Below are positions 1 to 8,377 of a stretch of 64,000 nt of DNA, piece by piece. Each line of letters starts with the position of its first letter. The first letter of the stretch is position 1. The stretch is from Cellulosimicrobium cellulans (GTDB taxonomy: Bacteria; Actinomycetota; Actinomycetes; Actinomycetales; Cellulomonadaceae): positions 62,001 through 126,000 of the forward strand of contig NZ_JAMXST010000007.1 of NCBI RefSeq assembly GCF_024124905.1, read 5' to 3'. A model generated the notes under the pieces. That model searched no databases. It was not told where the DNA came from and was given only the letters and a program-made list of their open reading frames with translations. The position numbers and the translations under genes are program-made.

Positions 1-522
1 GACGTCGGGGTGCCGCCGCGTGGTCTCGGCGACCAGGCGCTCGGCGAGGTGGGTGAACGTGCGCACGACCATCGTCGTGACGCGGGGGGTGGGCTCGGTC
101 GCGGTGCCGCCGAGGGCACGCGTGAGGTAGGCCATCGGGCCGACGAGGTCGGTGCCGCGGAGCGCGGCGGTGAGGTCGTCGAGCGGGGTCGTGCGGTCGG
201 TGCCGGGGTCCGCGGCGCTCGCCCCGAGCGCGTCGACCACGGTGCCCAGCACGTCCTCGCACACCTCGACCACCACGTCGTCGAGCGCCGCGAAGTGGTT
301 GAAGATCGTGCGCCGCGCGACGTCGGCGCGTGCGGCCAGGTCGTCGACCGTGAACCGGGCGCCCCCGTTCTCCTCCATGAGCGACGCGGCGGCATCGACG
401 ATCGCGCGGCGGTGCCGCGCGCGCAGCGCGGCGCGGCGATCGGTCGCGGGGCCGGTCGCGGGGTCGGCCGCCAGGTCGGGCGCGGGCACGCCCGACGGCT
501 CGGTCGCGGAGGGGAGGGGCAC
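1..522 (-). CDS. TetR-family transcriptional regulator (C-terminus cut by window edge)
   Basis: The minus strand from a GTG at 520-522 reads as a TetR-type repressor for 174 codons and then leaves the window. After a roughly 35-residue proline/alanine-rich tail comes the N-terminal DNA-binding domain: helix 'RRAIVDAAASLMEENG' followed by the helix-turn-helix 'FTVDDLAARADVARRTIFNHF' split around residues 57-77, the usual TetR signature. The ligand-binding domain is only partly present. The GTG is chosen because its frame gives the domain and because a -10-like TAGTGT (529-534) lies seven bases upstream, so the message is probably leaderless. A perfect 16-bp palindrome sits in that promoter, suggesting autorepression. 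The target and ligand are unknown; it is divergent from the sulfur unit but need not control it. Confidence 0.85.
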   Translation of the reverse strand, partial: MPLPSATEPSGVPAPDLAADPATGPATDRRAALRARHRRAIVDAAASLMEENGGARFTVDDLAARADVARRTIFNHFAALDDVVVEVCEDVLGTVVDALGASAADPGTDRTTPLDDLTAALRGTDLVGPMAYLTRALGGTATEPTPRVTTMVVRTFTHLAERLVAETTRRHPDV

Positions 523-528
523 GTCATG

Positions 529-559
529 ACACTAAGTGCATCGATGCACTCGGTGCAAA
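529..559 (-). promoter_or_regulatory. TetR-gene promoter with 16-bp palindromic operator
   Basis: On the minus strand TTTGCA (554-559) and TAGTGT (529-534) form a plausible -35/-10 pair with a 19-bp spacer. The spacer contains the perfect palindrome AGTGCATCGATGCACT (535-550). A palindrome between the promoter boxes of a TetR gene is the classic arrangement for autorepression. The binding protein is inferred, not shown. Confidence 0.6.
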
Positions 560-576
560 CAGCGTCGTGGTGCTCA

Positions 577-599
577 AAGTTGACCGATTGAGTCCAGTA
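577..599. promoter_or_regulatory. Candidate sulfur-operon operator, copy B
   Basis: AAGTTGAC-N7-GTCCAGTA. Read on the minus strand, 18 of 21 positions match the site at 15053-15073, and it shares the half-sites and 7-bp spacing of the perfect palindrome at 57958-57980. It lies just upstream of the unit 1 promoter (623-652), a position suited to an activator. The regulator is unknown. Confidence 0.55.
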
Positions 600-622
600 T
601 GTGGGAAGGTCTCCTCGGTGCG

Positions 623-652
623 TTGACACCCCGCGGTGGCCGCTCGTAAGTT
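623..652 (+). promoter_or_regulatory. Promoter of sulfur unit 1
   Basis: TTGACA (623-628) and TAAGTT (647-652) separated by 18 bp form a good sigma-70-type promoter. The expected start near 659 lies about 30 nt before the SAM riboswitch, so the riboswitch and the Cys-rich leader peptide would both be in the transcript. Confidence 0.6.
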
Positions 653-689
653 CCCGCGCAACCGAGGTCGACGTACCCCGGTCACAGGA

Positions 690-815
690 CATGGTCATGA
701 GCTCCGACGCCAAGCCCCGGCTCGTCGGACGGCAACCCTCCCGCGCGGTGGGGTGCCCCGGGTGAGGACCAGGTCCCGCGTCGCGCGGACCACGCGCGGC
801 GCGGGGCAACGACGC
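690..815 (+). ncRNA. SAM-IV-type riboswitch (RS1) leading unit 1
   Basis: The segment shows the conserved actinobacterial SAM-IV layout: P1 strand GGTC (693-696), the core CAAGCCCCGGCTCGTCGG, the bulge CGGCAACCCTCC, the pairing GGTGGGGTGCCCCGGGTGA and the closing P1 strand GACC (767-770). Downstream a 13-bp GC hairpin (775-805) is followed by GGCAACG, matching the 3' hairpin and GGCAAGCG element seen in the other copies. The family binds S-adenosylmethionine and represses sulfur genes when SAM is plentiful. The expression platform is not obvious; no U-tract terminator is visible. Confidence 0.88.
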
Positions 816-848
816 GGAGCCCGGCGACGGGCACGAAGGAGACGGACG

Positions 849-980
849 ATGGATCGGCGAATGTCGAGCACCGCGGTGAGCACCGCGCACGTGTCGACGT
901 GCCCCTGTCCGTTCGCGGGCGCCCCCGGCGCCCCCGCCCTCGGGGCCACGGGTCCCGCGCCCGTCGCCTGTTGTCGCTGA
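849..980 (+). CDS. Cysteine-rich leader peptide (candidate Cys attenuator)
   Basis: A 43-codon ORF lies between RS1 and the first enzyme gene. It has a strong ribosome site AAGGAG (836-841) seven bases before its ATG. The peptide has a CPCP motif at residues 18-21 and ends A-C-C-R before a TGA. Four cysteines in 43 residues, two adjacent just before the stop, is the pattern described for cysteine-responsive translational attenuators (poly-Cys upstream ORFs) of mycobacterial sulfur operons. GC-rich stretches that could pair (GGTCCGG with CCGGACC, about 1018-1070) lie between its stop and the next gene. The inference is that low Cys-tRNA stalls ribosomes and opens the downstream start. No enzymatic role is expected. 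Confidence 0.6.
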   Translation: MDRRMSSTAVSTAHVSTCPCPFAGAPGAPALGATGPAPVACCR

Positions 981-1146
981 CGACGACCCGTCTCTGACAC
1001 CCCGCGCCACCCGCGCGCGGTCCGGGTCCCTCCCGGCTTCCCCAGCCCGTCCTGCCGCCGCGCGCGGCCGGACCCCCCTGCCCACCCTCCGGCACCCCGC
1101 CGCGCCCTGAGCGCGCCGTCGGCTCAACTGAGAACGGATCCTCGCG

Positions 1147-2301
1147 ATGTCCGACCCCCGCCCCGCCCGCACCCTCCACCTCGGCGTCGACCTCACCGAC
1201 GCCGGCGCGCACCCCGCCGCCTGGCGGACCGTGGGCTCCCAGGCCCAGCGGCTCTTCGACGCCAAGCGCCTCGTGGAGCTCGTGGCCACCGCCCAGCGCG
1301 GCCTGCTCGACCTCGTCACGCTCGACGACGCGTTCACGCTCCAGCCGGGCCGCAACGGGTCCGTGCGCGGCCGGCTCGACGCCGCGCTCGTCGCGTCCCG
1401 GCTCGCGCCCCGCAGCGCGGGCATCGGCCTCGTCCCGACCGTCACCACCACGCACACCGAGCCGTTCCACGTGTCCAAGGCGATCGCGACGATCGACCAC
1501 GTGAGCTCCGGGCGCGCGGGATGGCAGGTCGGGTGGTCCACGACCCCGGCCGAGGCCGCGGCCTTCGGGCGCAAGGGCGCCCAGGACGAGCCCGACGCCG
1601 TGGCCGAGGCGGACGAGGCGGTCGAGGTCGTCACGCGGCTCTGGGACTCGTGGGAGGACGACGCCGAGATCCGCGACGTCGCGACGGGCCGGTTCGTGGA
1701 CCGCGAGAAGCTCCACTACGTCGACCACGAGGGCATCCGGTTCGCCGTCAAGGGGCCGTCGATCACGCCGCGCCCGCCGCAGGGCCAGCCGCCCGTCGTC
1801 GTCCGGGCGGACACGCCTGCGTCGCTCGACCTCGCGGCCCGCCGGGCCGACGTCGTCCGGGTCCGCGCCGCGACCCGCGACGAGGCCGTCACGCTCCGGT
1901 CGCAGGTGCGCGACGCGGCCGCGGACGCCGGGCGCGACCCCGACGCGCTGCGGGTCCTCGTCGACGCCTACGTCGTCGTCGGCGACACGCGCGCGAGCGC
2001 GCAGGCCCGCCTCGACCTGCTCGAGGACCTCGAGGGCGTCTCGTGGGACACCGACTCGCTCACGCACGTCGGCACGGCGCGCGACCTCGCCGTCACGGTC
2101 GAGGAGTGGGTGCACGCCGGTGCCGCCGACGGCTTCCTGCTGCGGCCGTCGTCGCTGAGCACGGACCTCGACGCGATCGTCGACGGCGTGGTGCCGCTGC
2201 TCCAGGGCGCGGGCCTGTTCCGCACCGCCTACCCCGGGACGACGCTGCGCGACACGCTCGGCCTCCCGCTCCCCGCCAACCGCTACGCGGCGATCGCCTG
2301 A
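1147..2301 (+). CDS. LLM-class FMN-dependent monooxygenase, NtaA-like
   Basis: A 384-residue flavin-dependent monooxygenase of the bacterial-luciferase superfamily, closest in look to the NtaA/SnaA/DmoA group. The N-terminal strand 'LHLGVDLTDAGAHPAAWR' and the C-terminal signature 'VPLLQGAGLFRTAYPG' with 'TLRDTLGLP' are typical of that group. Such enzymes use FMNH2 and oxygen to cleave C-S or C-N bonds; the substrate here is not identifiable. It is the first enzyme gene after the riboswitch and Cys-rich leader, and the next gene starts 19 bp downstream. It is somewhat shorter than its neighbour at 2321, a paralog. The ribosome site is weak (GGAT, 8-9 bases upstream), which fits translational control from the leader. 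Confidence 0.85.
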   Translation: MSDPRPARTLHLGVDLTDAGAHPAAWRTVGSQAQRLFDAKRLVELVATAQRGLLDLVTLDDAFTLQPGRNGSVRGRLDAALVASRLAPRSAGIGLVPTVTTTHTEPFHVSKAIATIDHVSSGRAGWQVGWSTTPAEAAAFGRKGAQDEPDAVAEADEAVEVVTRLWDSWEDDAEIRDVATGRFVDREKLHYVDHEGIRFAVKGPSITPRPPQGQPPVVVRADTPASLDLAARRADVVRVRAATRDEAVTLRSQVRDAAADAGRDPDALRVLVDAYVVVGDTRASAQARLDLLEDLEGVSWDTDSLTHVGTARDLAVTVEEWVHAGAADGFLLRPSSLSTDLDAIVDGVVPLLQGAGLFRTAYPGTTLRDTLGLPLPANRYAAIA

Positions 2302-2320
2302 CCCCGGACGGACCGACGAC

Positions 2321-3727
2321 ATGAGCACGCGCCCCCGCAAGCAGATCCACCTCGGCGCCCACTTCCCGGGCGTCAACAACACCACCGTCTGGAGCGACCC
2401 CCGCTCGCGCAGCCAGATCGACTTCGCCTCGTTCGAGCACCTCGCCCGCCGCGCCGAGGACGCCAAGCTCGACTTCTTCTTCCTCGCCGAGGGCCTGCGC
2501 CTGCGCGAGCACAAGGGCCGCATCCACGACCTCGACGTCGTGGGTCGCCCCGACACGCTGCCCGTGCTCGCCGCGCTCGCGGCGGTCACGGACCGCCTCG
2601 GCCTCGCGGGCACGATCAACACGACGTTCAACGAGCCGTGGGAGCTCGCGAAGCAGTTCGCGACGCTCGACCTGCTCTCCGAGGGCCGCGCGGCCTGGAA
2701 CCTCGTGACGAGCCCCGACGCCTTCACGGGCGCCAACTTCCGCCGCGGCGGGTACCTGCCCTACCCCGAGCGCTACGCCCGGGCGGCCGAGGTCGTCGAG
2801 GTCGCGCGCGCCCTGTGGGACTCGTGGGACGACGACGCCGTGCTGGCCGACCGGATCGCGGGCGAGTTCTTGCGCCCCGGGTCGGTGCGGCCGGTCGCGC
2901 ACCACGGGACGTACGCGGACGTCGTCGGGCTGTTCGAGACGCCGCGCGGACCGCAGGGGCACCCCGTCCTGTTCCAGGCCGGCGACTCCGCCGACGGGCG
3001 CGACTTCGCCGCCGCGACCGCCGACGTCGTGTTCTCCGCGCACTCGACGTTCGACGCCGGGCGCGCGTTCTACGAGGACGTCAAGGGACGGCTCGCGGCC
3101 CACGGGCGCGAGCGCGACTCCCTGAAGATCCTGCCCGCGACCGTCGTCGTGCTGGGCGACACGCCCGCCGAGGCCGAGGAGCGCGCTCGCGAGATCCGGC
3201 TCCAGCAGGTCTCCGGGCCGACGGCCATCGCGTTCCTCGAGCAGGTCTGGGGCCGCGACCTCGAGGCGTACGACCCCGAGGGACCGCTGCCCGACGTCGA
3301 GCCCGACACGGAGAACCTGTCGATCACGCGGGGCCGCGTGCGGCACGCGAAGGACCCGGCGGCGGTCGCCGCGGCGTGGCGCGAGCAGGCCGAGGCGAAC
3401 GGCTGGTCGATCCGCGAGCTCGTCATCCAGGTGACGTCGCGCGGCGGCTTCGTCGGCACGCCGCAGCAGGTCGCGGACGACATCGACCGCCACGTCCAGG
3501 AGGACGCGTCCGACGGCTTCATCCTCGTCCCGCACCTCACGCCGGGCGGGCTCGACGACGTCTTCGACCAGGTCGTTCCGCTGCTCCAGGAGCGCGGCTC
3601 GTTCCGCACCGAGTACGAGGGCACGACCCTGCGCGAGCACCTCGGCCTCGCGCGGCCCGGCACCGCGCCGCGCGCCGCCGACCCCGAGCCCTCGGCGGCC
3701 TCCGCCGAGCTCGTCGGCCGACCGTAG
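2321..3727 (+). CDS. NtaA/DmoA-family FMN-dependent monooxygenase
   Basis: A full-length (468 aa) member of the nitrilotriacetate monooxygenase component A family. Visible hallmarks are the N-terminal 'IHLGAHFPGVNNTTVW', the central 'SEGRAAWNLVTSPDAFTGANF', 'ETPRGPQGHPVLFQAGDS' and the C-terminal 'VPLLQERGSFRTEYEG' with 'TLREHLGL'. The family includes YxeK of Bacillus, which opens S-(2-succino)cysteine-type compounds, and DszA/SnaA; all need reduced FMN from a separate reductase. Here the two reductases at 34.9-36.1 kb are the likely partners. With the GNAT gene and amino-acid transporter downstream, a role in oxidising an S-substituted amino acid is reasonable but inferred. Confidence 0.9.
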   Translation: MSTRPRKQIHLGAHFPGVNNTTVWSDPRSRSQIDFASFEHLARRAEDAKLDFFFLAEGLRLREHKGRIHDLDVVGRPDTLPVLAALAAVTDRLGLAGTINTTFNEPWELAKQFATLDLLSEGRAAWNLVTSPDAFTGANFRRGGYLPYPERYARAAEVVEVARALWDSWDDDAVLADRIAGEFLRPGSVRPVAHHGTYADVVGLFETPRGPQGHPVLFQAGDSADGRDFAAATADVVFSAHSTFDAGRAFYEDVKGRLAAHGRERDSLKILPATVVVLGDTPAEAEERAREIRLQQVSGPTAIAFLEQVWGRDLEAYDPEGPLPDVEPDTENLSITRGRVRHAKDPAAVAAAWREQAEANGWSIRELVIQVTSRGGFVGTPQQVADDIDRHVQEDASDGFILVPHLTPGGLDDVFDQVVPLLQERGSFRTEYEGTTLREHLGLARPGTAPRAADPEPSAASAELVGRP

Positions 3728-3782
3728 CCGTCCCGCACGCACCCGCACCGCAGACCTGCACCGTACCGACCTCGGAGGACCC

Positions 3783-4685
3783 ATGAGCCAGAGCACGCTG
3801 ACCGCCACGGGCACCGTGGCCGACGACCCCGCCGCCCCCGGGACGGCCGACGAGGCGCACGACGCCGCCGCGTGGGCGGCATGGCACGCCGAGCGCGAGG
3901 AGGGGCTCCGGCCGCCGCACGGCTGGCTGAGCCTCGTCGCGTACCACTGGCTCCCGGCCGAGCCCGCCGCGCTGCCCGGCGTGCCCGGGCTCTGGTGGGC
4001 CGACGCCGACGGCGCGCACCACCGCGCGGACGAGGGCGGCGCCGTCCGGGCGACGACGGGCGACTCCGTCGGGACCGTGGTCGTCACGGAGGGTGGGTCC
4101 TCGGTCGCGGGCACGTTCCTGCCGGACGGCCGGGACGCGGGCGACCCGGCGGACGGGGGCGAGACGCGCGAGGTCGCGGTGGAGGTCGTGCGCCGCACGG
4201 GCCGGTACGCCGTCCGGCTGCGCGACCCGCTCGCTCCGGCCCGGACGGGGTTCGACGGCGTCCCGACGTTCGCCTACGACCCCGCCTGGGTCGTGGACGC
4301 GGCGGTGCGCTGGTACGACGCGCCGCGGCCCGTCGTCGTCGGCGCCGCGCGCCCCGGGCTCGTGCACCACGTGAGCACGGTCGGCGAGGTCGACCTCGCG
4401 GTCGAGCGCGACGGCGTCGTCCACCGGGCGACGCTCGTCCTCACGGGCACGGCCGGCGGCGCGGTGACGCTGCTGTTCAGCGACGAGGCGGACGACGTCG
4501 CGCCCTGGCGCGTCCTGTGGGTGGACGCCGACGTGGCGCCCGGCACCGAGGGGCGCGTGCGGCTCGACCTCAACCGGGCGATCAACCTCCCGTACGCGTT
4601 CAGCGACGTCGGGACGTGCCCGGCGCCGGTCGAGGGCAACCACGTGCCGTTCGCCGTCACCGCGGGCGAGAGGGCACCGCGGTGA
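3783..4685 (+). CDS. DUF1684 domain-containing protein
   Basis: A 300-residue cytosolic protein with no signal peptide. The N-terminal 'AAWAAWHAEREEGLRPPHGWLSLVAYHWL' region and the C-terminal 'LDLNRAINLPYAFS', 'TCPAPVEGNHVPFAVTAGE' motif are characteristic of DUF1684, whose members end in a conserved Asn-Pro-Cys-rich motif. The biochemical function of this family is not established. A good ribosome site (CGGAGG) precedes the ATG. The stop overlaps the GTG of the GNAT gene (GTGA), so the two are translationally coupled. Its place between monooxygenase and acetyltransferase genes in a SAM-controlled unit suggests a role in organosulfur handling, which would be new for the family. Confidence 0.85.
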   Translation: MSQSTLTATGTVADDPAAPGTADEAHDAAAWAAWHAEREEGLRPPHGWLSLVAYHWLPAEPAALPGVPGLWWADADGAHHRADEGGAVRATTGDSVGTVVVTEGGSSVAGTFLPDGRDAGDPADGGETREVAVEVVRRTGRYAVRLRDPLAPARTGFDGVPTFAYDPAWVVDAAVRWYDAPRPVVVGAARPGLVHHVSTVGEVDLAVERDGVVHRATLVLTGTAGGAVTLLFSDEADDVAPWRVLWVDADVAPGTEGRVRLDLNRAINLPYAFSDVGTCPAPVEGNHVPFAVTAGERAPR

Positions 4686-5305
4686 CCGCGCTCGCGGCCG
4701 TCCCGGCCACGGCGGGACCGTCCGGGGCGACGGGGTCGAGCGCTGCGGTGCGCGAGGTCCGGTCCGTCGCGATGCACGACCCGCTCGTGCGGCCGCTGCT
4801 CGACGAGCTGTCCCACGAGTACTGGACGCGGTACCAGCGCGTGCTGAGCGCCGAGGAGCTCCGCGCCGAGATGGAGCACTACCCCGCGCAGGACTTCGCG
4901 GCGCCGCACGGCGAGCTCGTGCTGGTGCTGGAGGACGGCGAGCCGGTCGCGGGCGGCGCGTTCCGCCGTCGGACCGAGCCGGAGCTCGGCGACCCGGCAC
5001 GCCTCGCCCGGCCGTCCGCGCGCTGCACCGACGGGACGCCCGCCGTGCGCACCGCCGAGCTCAAGCGGATCTGGACGCACTCGGCGCACCGGCGCCGCGG
5101 GCTGGCGCGCCTCGTGCTGGCGGAGCTGGAGCGCCGCGCCGTCGAGCGCGGCTACCGGCGCGTGTACCTCACGACGGGCCCGCGCCAGCCCGAGGCCGCC
5201 GGCCTGTACCTCGCGACCGGCTACACGCCCCTGTTCGACACCGGGACCGATCCCGAGGAGATCGGCCCGCTCGCCTTCGAGAAGTGGTTGGAGGTCGCGT
5301 CATGA
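4682..5305 (+). CDS. GNAT-family N-acetyltransferase
   Basis: A 207-residue acetyl-CoA-dependent N-acetyltransferase. The core shows the GNAT fold: beta strand '[29 protein letters not shown]' containing the acetyl-CoA pyrophosphate loop (R-R-x-G-L-A), then '[24 protein letters not shown]'. The GTG start overlaps the preceding stop, and the ATG of the permease overlaps its own stop (ATGA), so it is embedded in the operon. In Bacillus, operons for S-(2-succino)cysteine and related S-alkyl cysteines combine such an acetyltransferase (SnaA/SnaB) with an LLM monooxygenase and an amino-acid ABC transporter. By analogy this protein may N-acetylate an imported S-substituted cysteine; the substrate is inferred from context only. 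Confidence 0.85.
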   Translation: MTALAAVPATAGPSGATGSSAAVREVRSVAMHDPLVRPLLDELSHEYWTRYQRVLSAEELRAEMEHYPAQDFAAPHGELVLVLEDGEPVAGGAFRRRTEPELGDPARLARPSARCTDGTPAVRTAELKRIWTHSAHRRRGLARLVLAELERRAVERGYRRVYLTTGPRQPEAAGLYLATGYTPLFDTGTDPEEIGPLAFEKWLEVAS

Positions 5306-6393
5306 GCACCGTGTCGCTCCCGCAGGACGAGTCCCGGCAGCTCGCGCCGCCGTCGGGCCGGCACCCCGCCGACCGGAGCGGCGGTGTCGAGGACGCGCTG
5401 CCGCTCGAGAGCCTGCGCATCGTCCCCGCGCGACACCCGGGCCGCTGGGCCGCGACGGCCGGCGTCGCGGTGCTGCTCGCCATGGTCGTCAGCTCGCTCG
5501 TGACGAACGACCGCTGGGAGTGGGGCGTCGTCGCGCAGTACCTCACGTGGCCGTCGATCCTCGAGGGCGCGTGGGCGACGATCCGCCTGACGCTCGTCGC
5601 GTCGGTCGTCGGGTTCGCGCTCGGCACGGTCCTCGCGCTCATGCGCCTCTCGCGCTCGCCGCTCCTCCAGTCGGTGTCGTGGACGTACACGTGGGTGTTC
5701 CGGTCGGTGCCGCTGCTGCTGCAGCTCCTGCTCTGGTACAACCTCGCGTACCTCTACCCGTACCTCAGCGTCGGCATCCCCTTCGGGCCCGAGTTCCTGT
5801 ACTTCGACACGCTGTCCGTGATCGACAAGTTCTGGGCCGCGATCCTCGGGCTCGGGCTCTCGCAGGCCGCGTACTCGGCGGAGATCGTGCGGGCCGGGAT
5901 CCTCTCGGTCGACCAGGGGCAGCAGGAGGCCGCCGCGTCGCTCGGCATCCCCAAGCGGCGCGAGGTGAGCCGCATCATCCTGCCGCAGGCGATGCGCTCC
6001 ATCATCCCGACGGCCGTCAACGAGGTGATCGGGCTCCTCAAGGGCACGTCGATCGTCTACGTGCTCGCGTACGGCGAGCTGTTCTACATCGTCAGCGTCA
6101 TCTACGGCCGCAACGGCCGCGTCGTGCCGCTGCTCATCGTCGCGTCGATCTGGTACCTCGTGCTCACCACGCTCATCACGGTCGTCCAGTACTACGTCGA
6201 GCGGCACTACGCGAAGGGTGCCGTACGCACGCTGCCGCCGACGCCGCTGCAGAAGGCGCGCTGGACCGTCCTGGTCTGGGCGTCGCGGCTCTCCGGCCGG
6301 CCCGTGCCCGACTCCGTCCCGCCCGCGTACGCGGCCCGCGCCCGCGTGGGCGTGCTGACGCGCACCGCGCGCACGGCGGGAGGTGCGGCGTGA
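5302..6393 (+). CDS. Amino-acid-type ABC transporter permease
   Basis: Inner-membrane permease of the HisM/TcyB family, 363 residues. A charged N-terminal tail of about 50 residues precedes the first membrane segment '[19 protein letters not shown]'. The EAA loop that contacts the ATPase reads '[20 protein letters not shown]'. A second long hydrophilic tail (about 45 residues) follows the last helix. The ATG at 5302 is preferred over upstream candidates because it overlaps the GNAT stop and avoids an overlap with that gene's C-terminus. Works with the ATPase at 6390 and the lipoprotein at 7336; only one permease gene is present, so it probably forms a homodimer. Cystine- or S-amino-acid uptake is suggested by the riboswitch. 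Confidence 0.92.
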   Translation: MSTVSLPQDESRQLAPPSGRHPADRSGGVEDALPLESLRIVPARHPGRWAATAGVAVLLAMVVSSLVTNDRWEWGVVAQYLTWPSILEGAWATIRLTLVASVVGFALGTVLALMRLSRSPLLQSVSWTYTWVFRSVPLLLQLLLWYNLAYLYPYLSVGIPFGPEFLYFDTLSVIDKFWAAILGLGLSQAAYSAEIVRAGILSVDQGQQEAAASLGIPKRREVSRIILPQAMRSIIPTAVNEVIGLLKGTSIVYVLAYGELFYIVSVIYGRNGRVVPLLIVASIWYLVLTTLITVVQYYVERHYAKGAVRTLPPTPLQKARWTVLVWASRLSGRPVPDSVPPAYAARARVGVLTRTARTAGGAA

Positions 6394-7184
6394 GCGCCGT
6401 CGTCGCGACCACCGACGTCGCGACCGCCGGGCTCGTCGAGATCCACGGCGTCCACAAGAGCTTCGGCACCCTCGAGGTGCTGCGCGACGTGTCGCTCACC
6501 GTCCCGCCCGGGTCCGTGACGGTCGTGCTCGGCCCGTCCGGCTCCGGGAAGTCGACGCTGCTGCGCGCGATCAACCACCTGGAGAAGGTCGACAAGGGGT
6601 TCATCTCGCTCGACGGCGAGCTCATCGGGTACCGCCGCAAGGGCAACACCCTGCGCGAGCTCAAGGAGCGCGAGATCCTCGGCCAGCGCACCCAGATCGG
6701 GTTCGTCTTCCAGAGCTTCAACCTGTTCCCGCACCTCACCGCGCTCGAGAACGTCGTCGAGGCGCCGGTCTCGGCGCAGCGTCGCCGCCGCGAGGACGTC
6801 GAGCCGGAGGCCCGCGCGCTGCTCGAGCGCGTCGGGCTCGCGGACAAGGCCGACGCGCGGCCGCGCCAGCTCTCCGGCGGGCAGCAGCAGCGCGTCGCCA
6901 TCGCCCGCGCGCTCGCGCTGCGGCCCAAGGTGCTGCTGTTCGACGAGCCGACCTCGGCGCTCGACCCCGAGCTCGTGGGGGAGGTGCTCGAGGTCATCAA
7001 GGACGTCGCGAGCACCGGCACGACGCTCGTCGTCGTCACGCACGAGATCGGCTTCGCCCGCGAGGTCGCCGACACCGTCGTGTTCATGGACGACGGCGTC
7101 GTCGTGGAGCAGGGCACGCCCGCCGAGGTGCTCGACCACCCGCGCCACGACCGCACCCGGGCCTTCCTCCAGAAGGTCCTCTGA
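6390..7184 (+). CDS. Amino-acid-type ABC transporter ATP-binding protein
   Basis: A 264-residue ABC ATPase of the GlnQ/HisP type. Walker A 'GPSGSGKST' lies near residue 50, the Q-loop in '[17 protein letters not shown]', the signature '[15 protein letters not shown]', Walker B '[14 protein letters not shown]' and the H-loop 'VVTHEIGFA'. The '[14 protein letters not shown]' stretch is characteristic of polar amino acid importers. An insertion '[19 protein letters not shown]' between Walker A and the Q-loop is longer than in Escherichia coli GlnQ but common in actinobacterial homologues. The GTG start overlaps the permease stop. It energises uptake by the 5302 permease. Confidence 0.94.
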   Translation: MSAVVATTDVATAGLVEIHGVHKSFGTLEVLRDVSLTVPPGSVTVVLGPSGSGKSTLLRAINHLEKVDKGFISLDGELIGYRRKGNTLRELKEREILGQRTQIGFVFQSFNLFPHLTALENVVEAPVSAQRRRREDVEPEARALLERVGLADKADARPRQLSGGQQQRVAIARALALRPKVLLFDEPTSALDPELVGEVLEVIKDVASTGTTLVVVTHEIGFAREVADTVVFMDDGVVVEQGTPAEVLDHPRHDRTRAFLQKVL

Positions 7185-7335
7185 CCCGGGGCGAGCCGGG
7201 GTCCTCGACCCGCAGCCGCCCCGCGTACCGCGCCCACCACCGCTTCCCGACGTCGTCACCCGCGACCGGCCGCCCGGCCGTCCCGCACCGCACTCCCGCG
7301 TCACCCCGACGCACCACCCGAGAGGTAGGACACCC

Positions 7336-8370
7336 GTGACCGCAACGACCACCCGCGCCCGCGCCCCCCGCGCGCTCGCCGCCCTCGCCGTCGTGCCCCT
7401 GCTGGCGCTCGCGGCCTGCTCCGGGGTGAGCACCGAGGCCCCGGCGGCCGCGGACGAGGGCGCGGCCTCCTCCGACGGCACGACGGAGAGCACGACGTCC
7501 GTCTCGGACGCCCTCGACGTGAGCACGAGCCCCGACCAGGACCGCATCCGCACCACCGAGTCGGCGGAGGCCGTCGCGCTCCTCCCGGACGCCTGGAAGG
7601 ACAAGGACGAGCTCGTCGTCGCGATCTCCGCGGGCGCCGCGCCGCCGCTCGGCTTCCTCGCCGACGACGACGAGACCCCCATCGGCAACGAGACCGACAT
7701 CGCGCAGCTCGTCGCCGACGCGCTCGGCAAGGACCTGCGCCTCGAGGTCAAGGCCTGGGCCGACTGGCCGCTCGCGCTCGGCTCGGGCGACGTCGACGCC
7801 GTGATCTCCAACGTCACGGTGACCGAGGAGCGCAAGGAGACCATCGACTTCTCCACGTACCGCAACGACGAGCTCGGCTGGCTCGTGGGCGCCGACTCCG
7901 ACATCACGTCGATCACGAAGCGCGAGGACATCGCGGGCAAGGTCGTCGCCGTCGGCTCCGGGACGAACCAGGAGAAGATCGTGCTCGAGTGGGACCGCCT
8001 CAACCAGGAGGACGGCCTCGAGCCCATCCAGGGCCCCGAGTACTACGAGCAGTTCTCCGACGTCCTGCTCGCGCTCCAGTCCGGGCGCATCGAGACGTAC
8101 GTCGGGCCCAACGCGTCGCTCGCGTACCAGGCGGCGATCTCCCCGCAGGACTTCAGGGTCGTCGGCACGCTCAACGGCGGCTGGCCCGACACCGCGCAGA
8201 TCGCCGTCGCCACGAAGAAGGGCAACGAGGTGGCCCCGGCCATCACCGCCGCGATCAACCACGCCATCGAGGACGGCACGTACCTCCAGGTGCTGCAGCG
8301 GTGGGGCCTGGAGTCCGAGGCCGTCGAGGAGTCGCAGACCAACCCGCCCGGCCTCCCGAAGACGGAGTGA
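7336..8370 (+). CDS. Amino-acid-type ABC transporter substrate-binding lipoprotein
   Basis: A 344-residue extracellular solute-binding protein of family 3 (SBP_bac_3). It has a basic N-terminus, hydrophobic stretch and lipobox 'LALAAC' giving a predicted lipidated Cys near residue 27, then a Ser/Thr/Ala-rich linker. The mature domain contains 'LGFLADDDETPIGNETDIAQLVADALG' and 'VDAVISNVTVTEERKETIDFSTYR', the typical ligand-cleft motifs of amino acid binders. A purine-rich ribosome site (GAGGTAGGA) precedes the GTG. It sits 150 bp after the ATPase gene. Ligand unknown; a cystine, methionine-derivative or S-conjugate is favoured by operon context. Confidence 0.92.
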   Translation: MTATTTRARAPRALAALAVVPLLALAACSGVSTEAPAAADEGAASSDGTTESTTSVSDALDVSTSPDQDRIRTTESAEAVALLPDAWKDKDELVVAISAGAAPPLGFLADDDETPIGNETDIAQLVADALGKDLRLEVKAWADWPLALGSGDVDAVISNVTVTEERKETIDFSTYRNDELGWLVGADSDITSITKREDIAGKVVAVGSGTNQEKIVLEWDRLNQEDGLEPIQGPEYYEQFSDVLLALQSGRIETYVGPNASLAYQAAISPQDFRVVGTLNGGWPDTAQIAVATKKGNEVAPAITAAINHAIEDGTYLQVLQRWGLESEAVEESQTNPPGLPKTE

Positions 8371-8377
8371 CCCGCGC

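Noticed and set aside
775-805. Strong GC hairpin after RS1 as a transcription terminator
   Set aside because: No U-tract follows, and the other three riboswitch copies also have a hairpin plus GGCAAGCG here, so it is better read as part of the SAM-IV aptamer.
682-2736. A 684-codon minus-strand open frame opposite the riboswitch and first LLM genes
   Set aside because: Low-complexity composition, no homology; it overlaps well-supported plus-strand features and arises from GC-biased codons.
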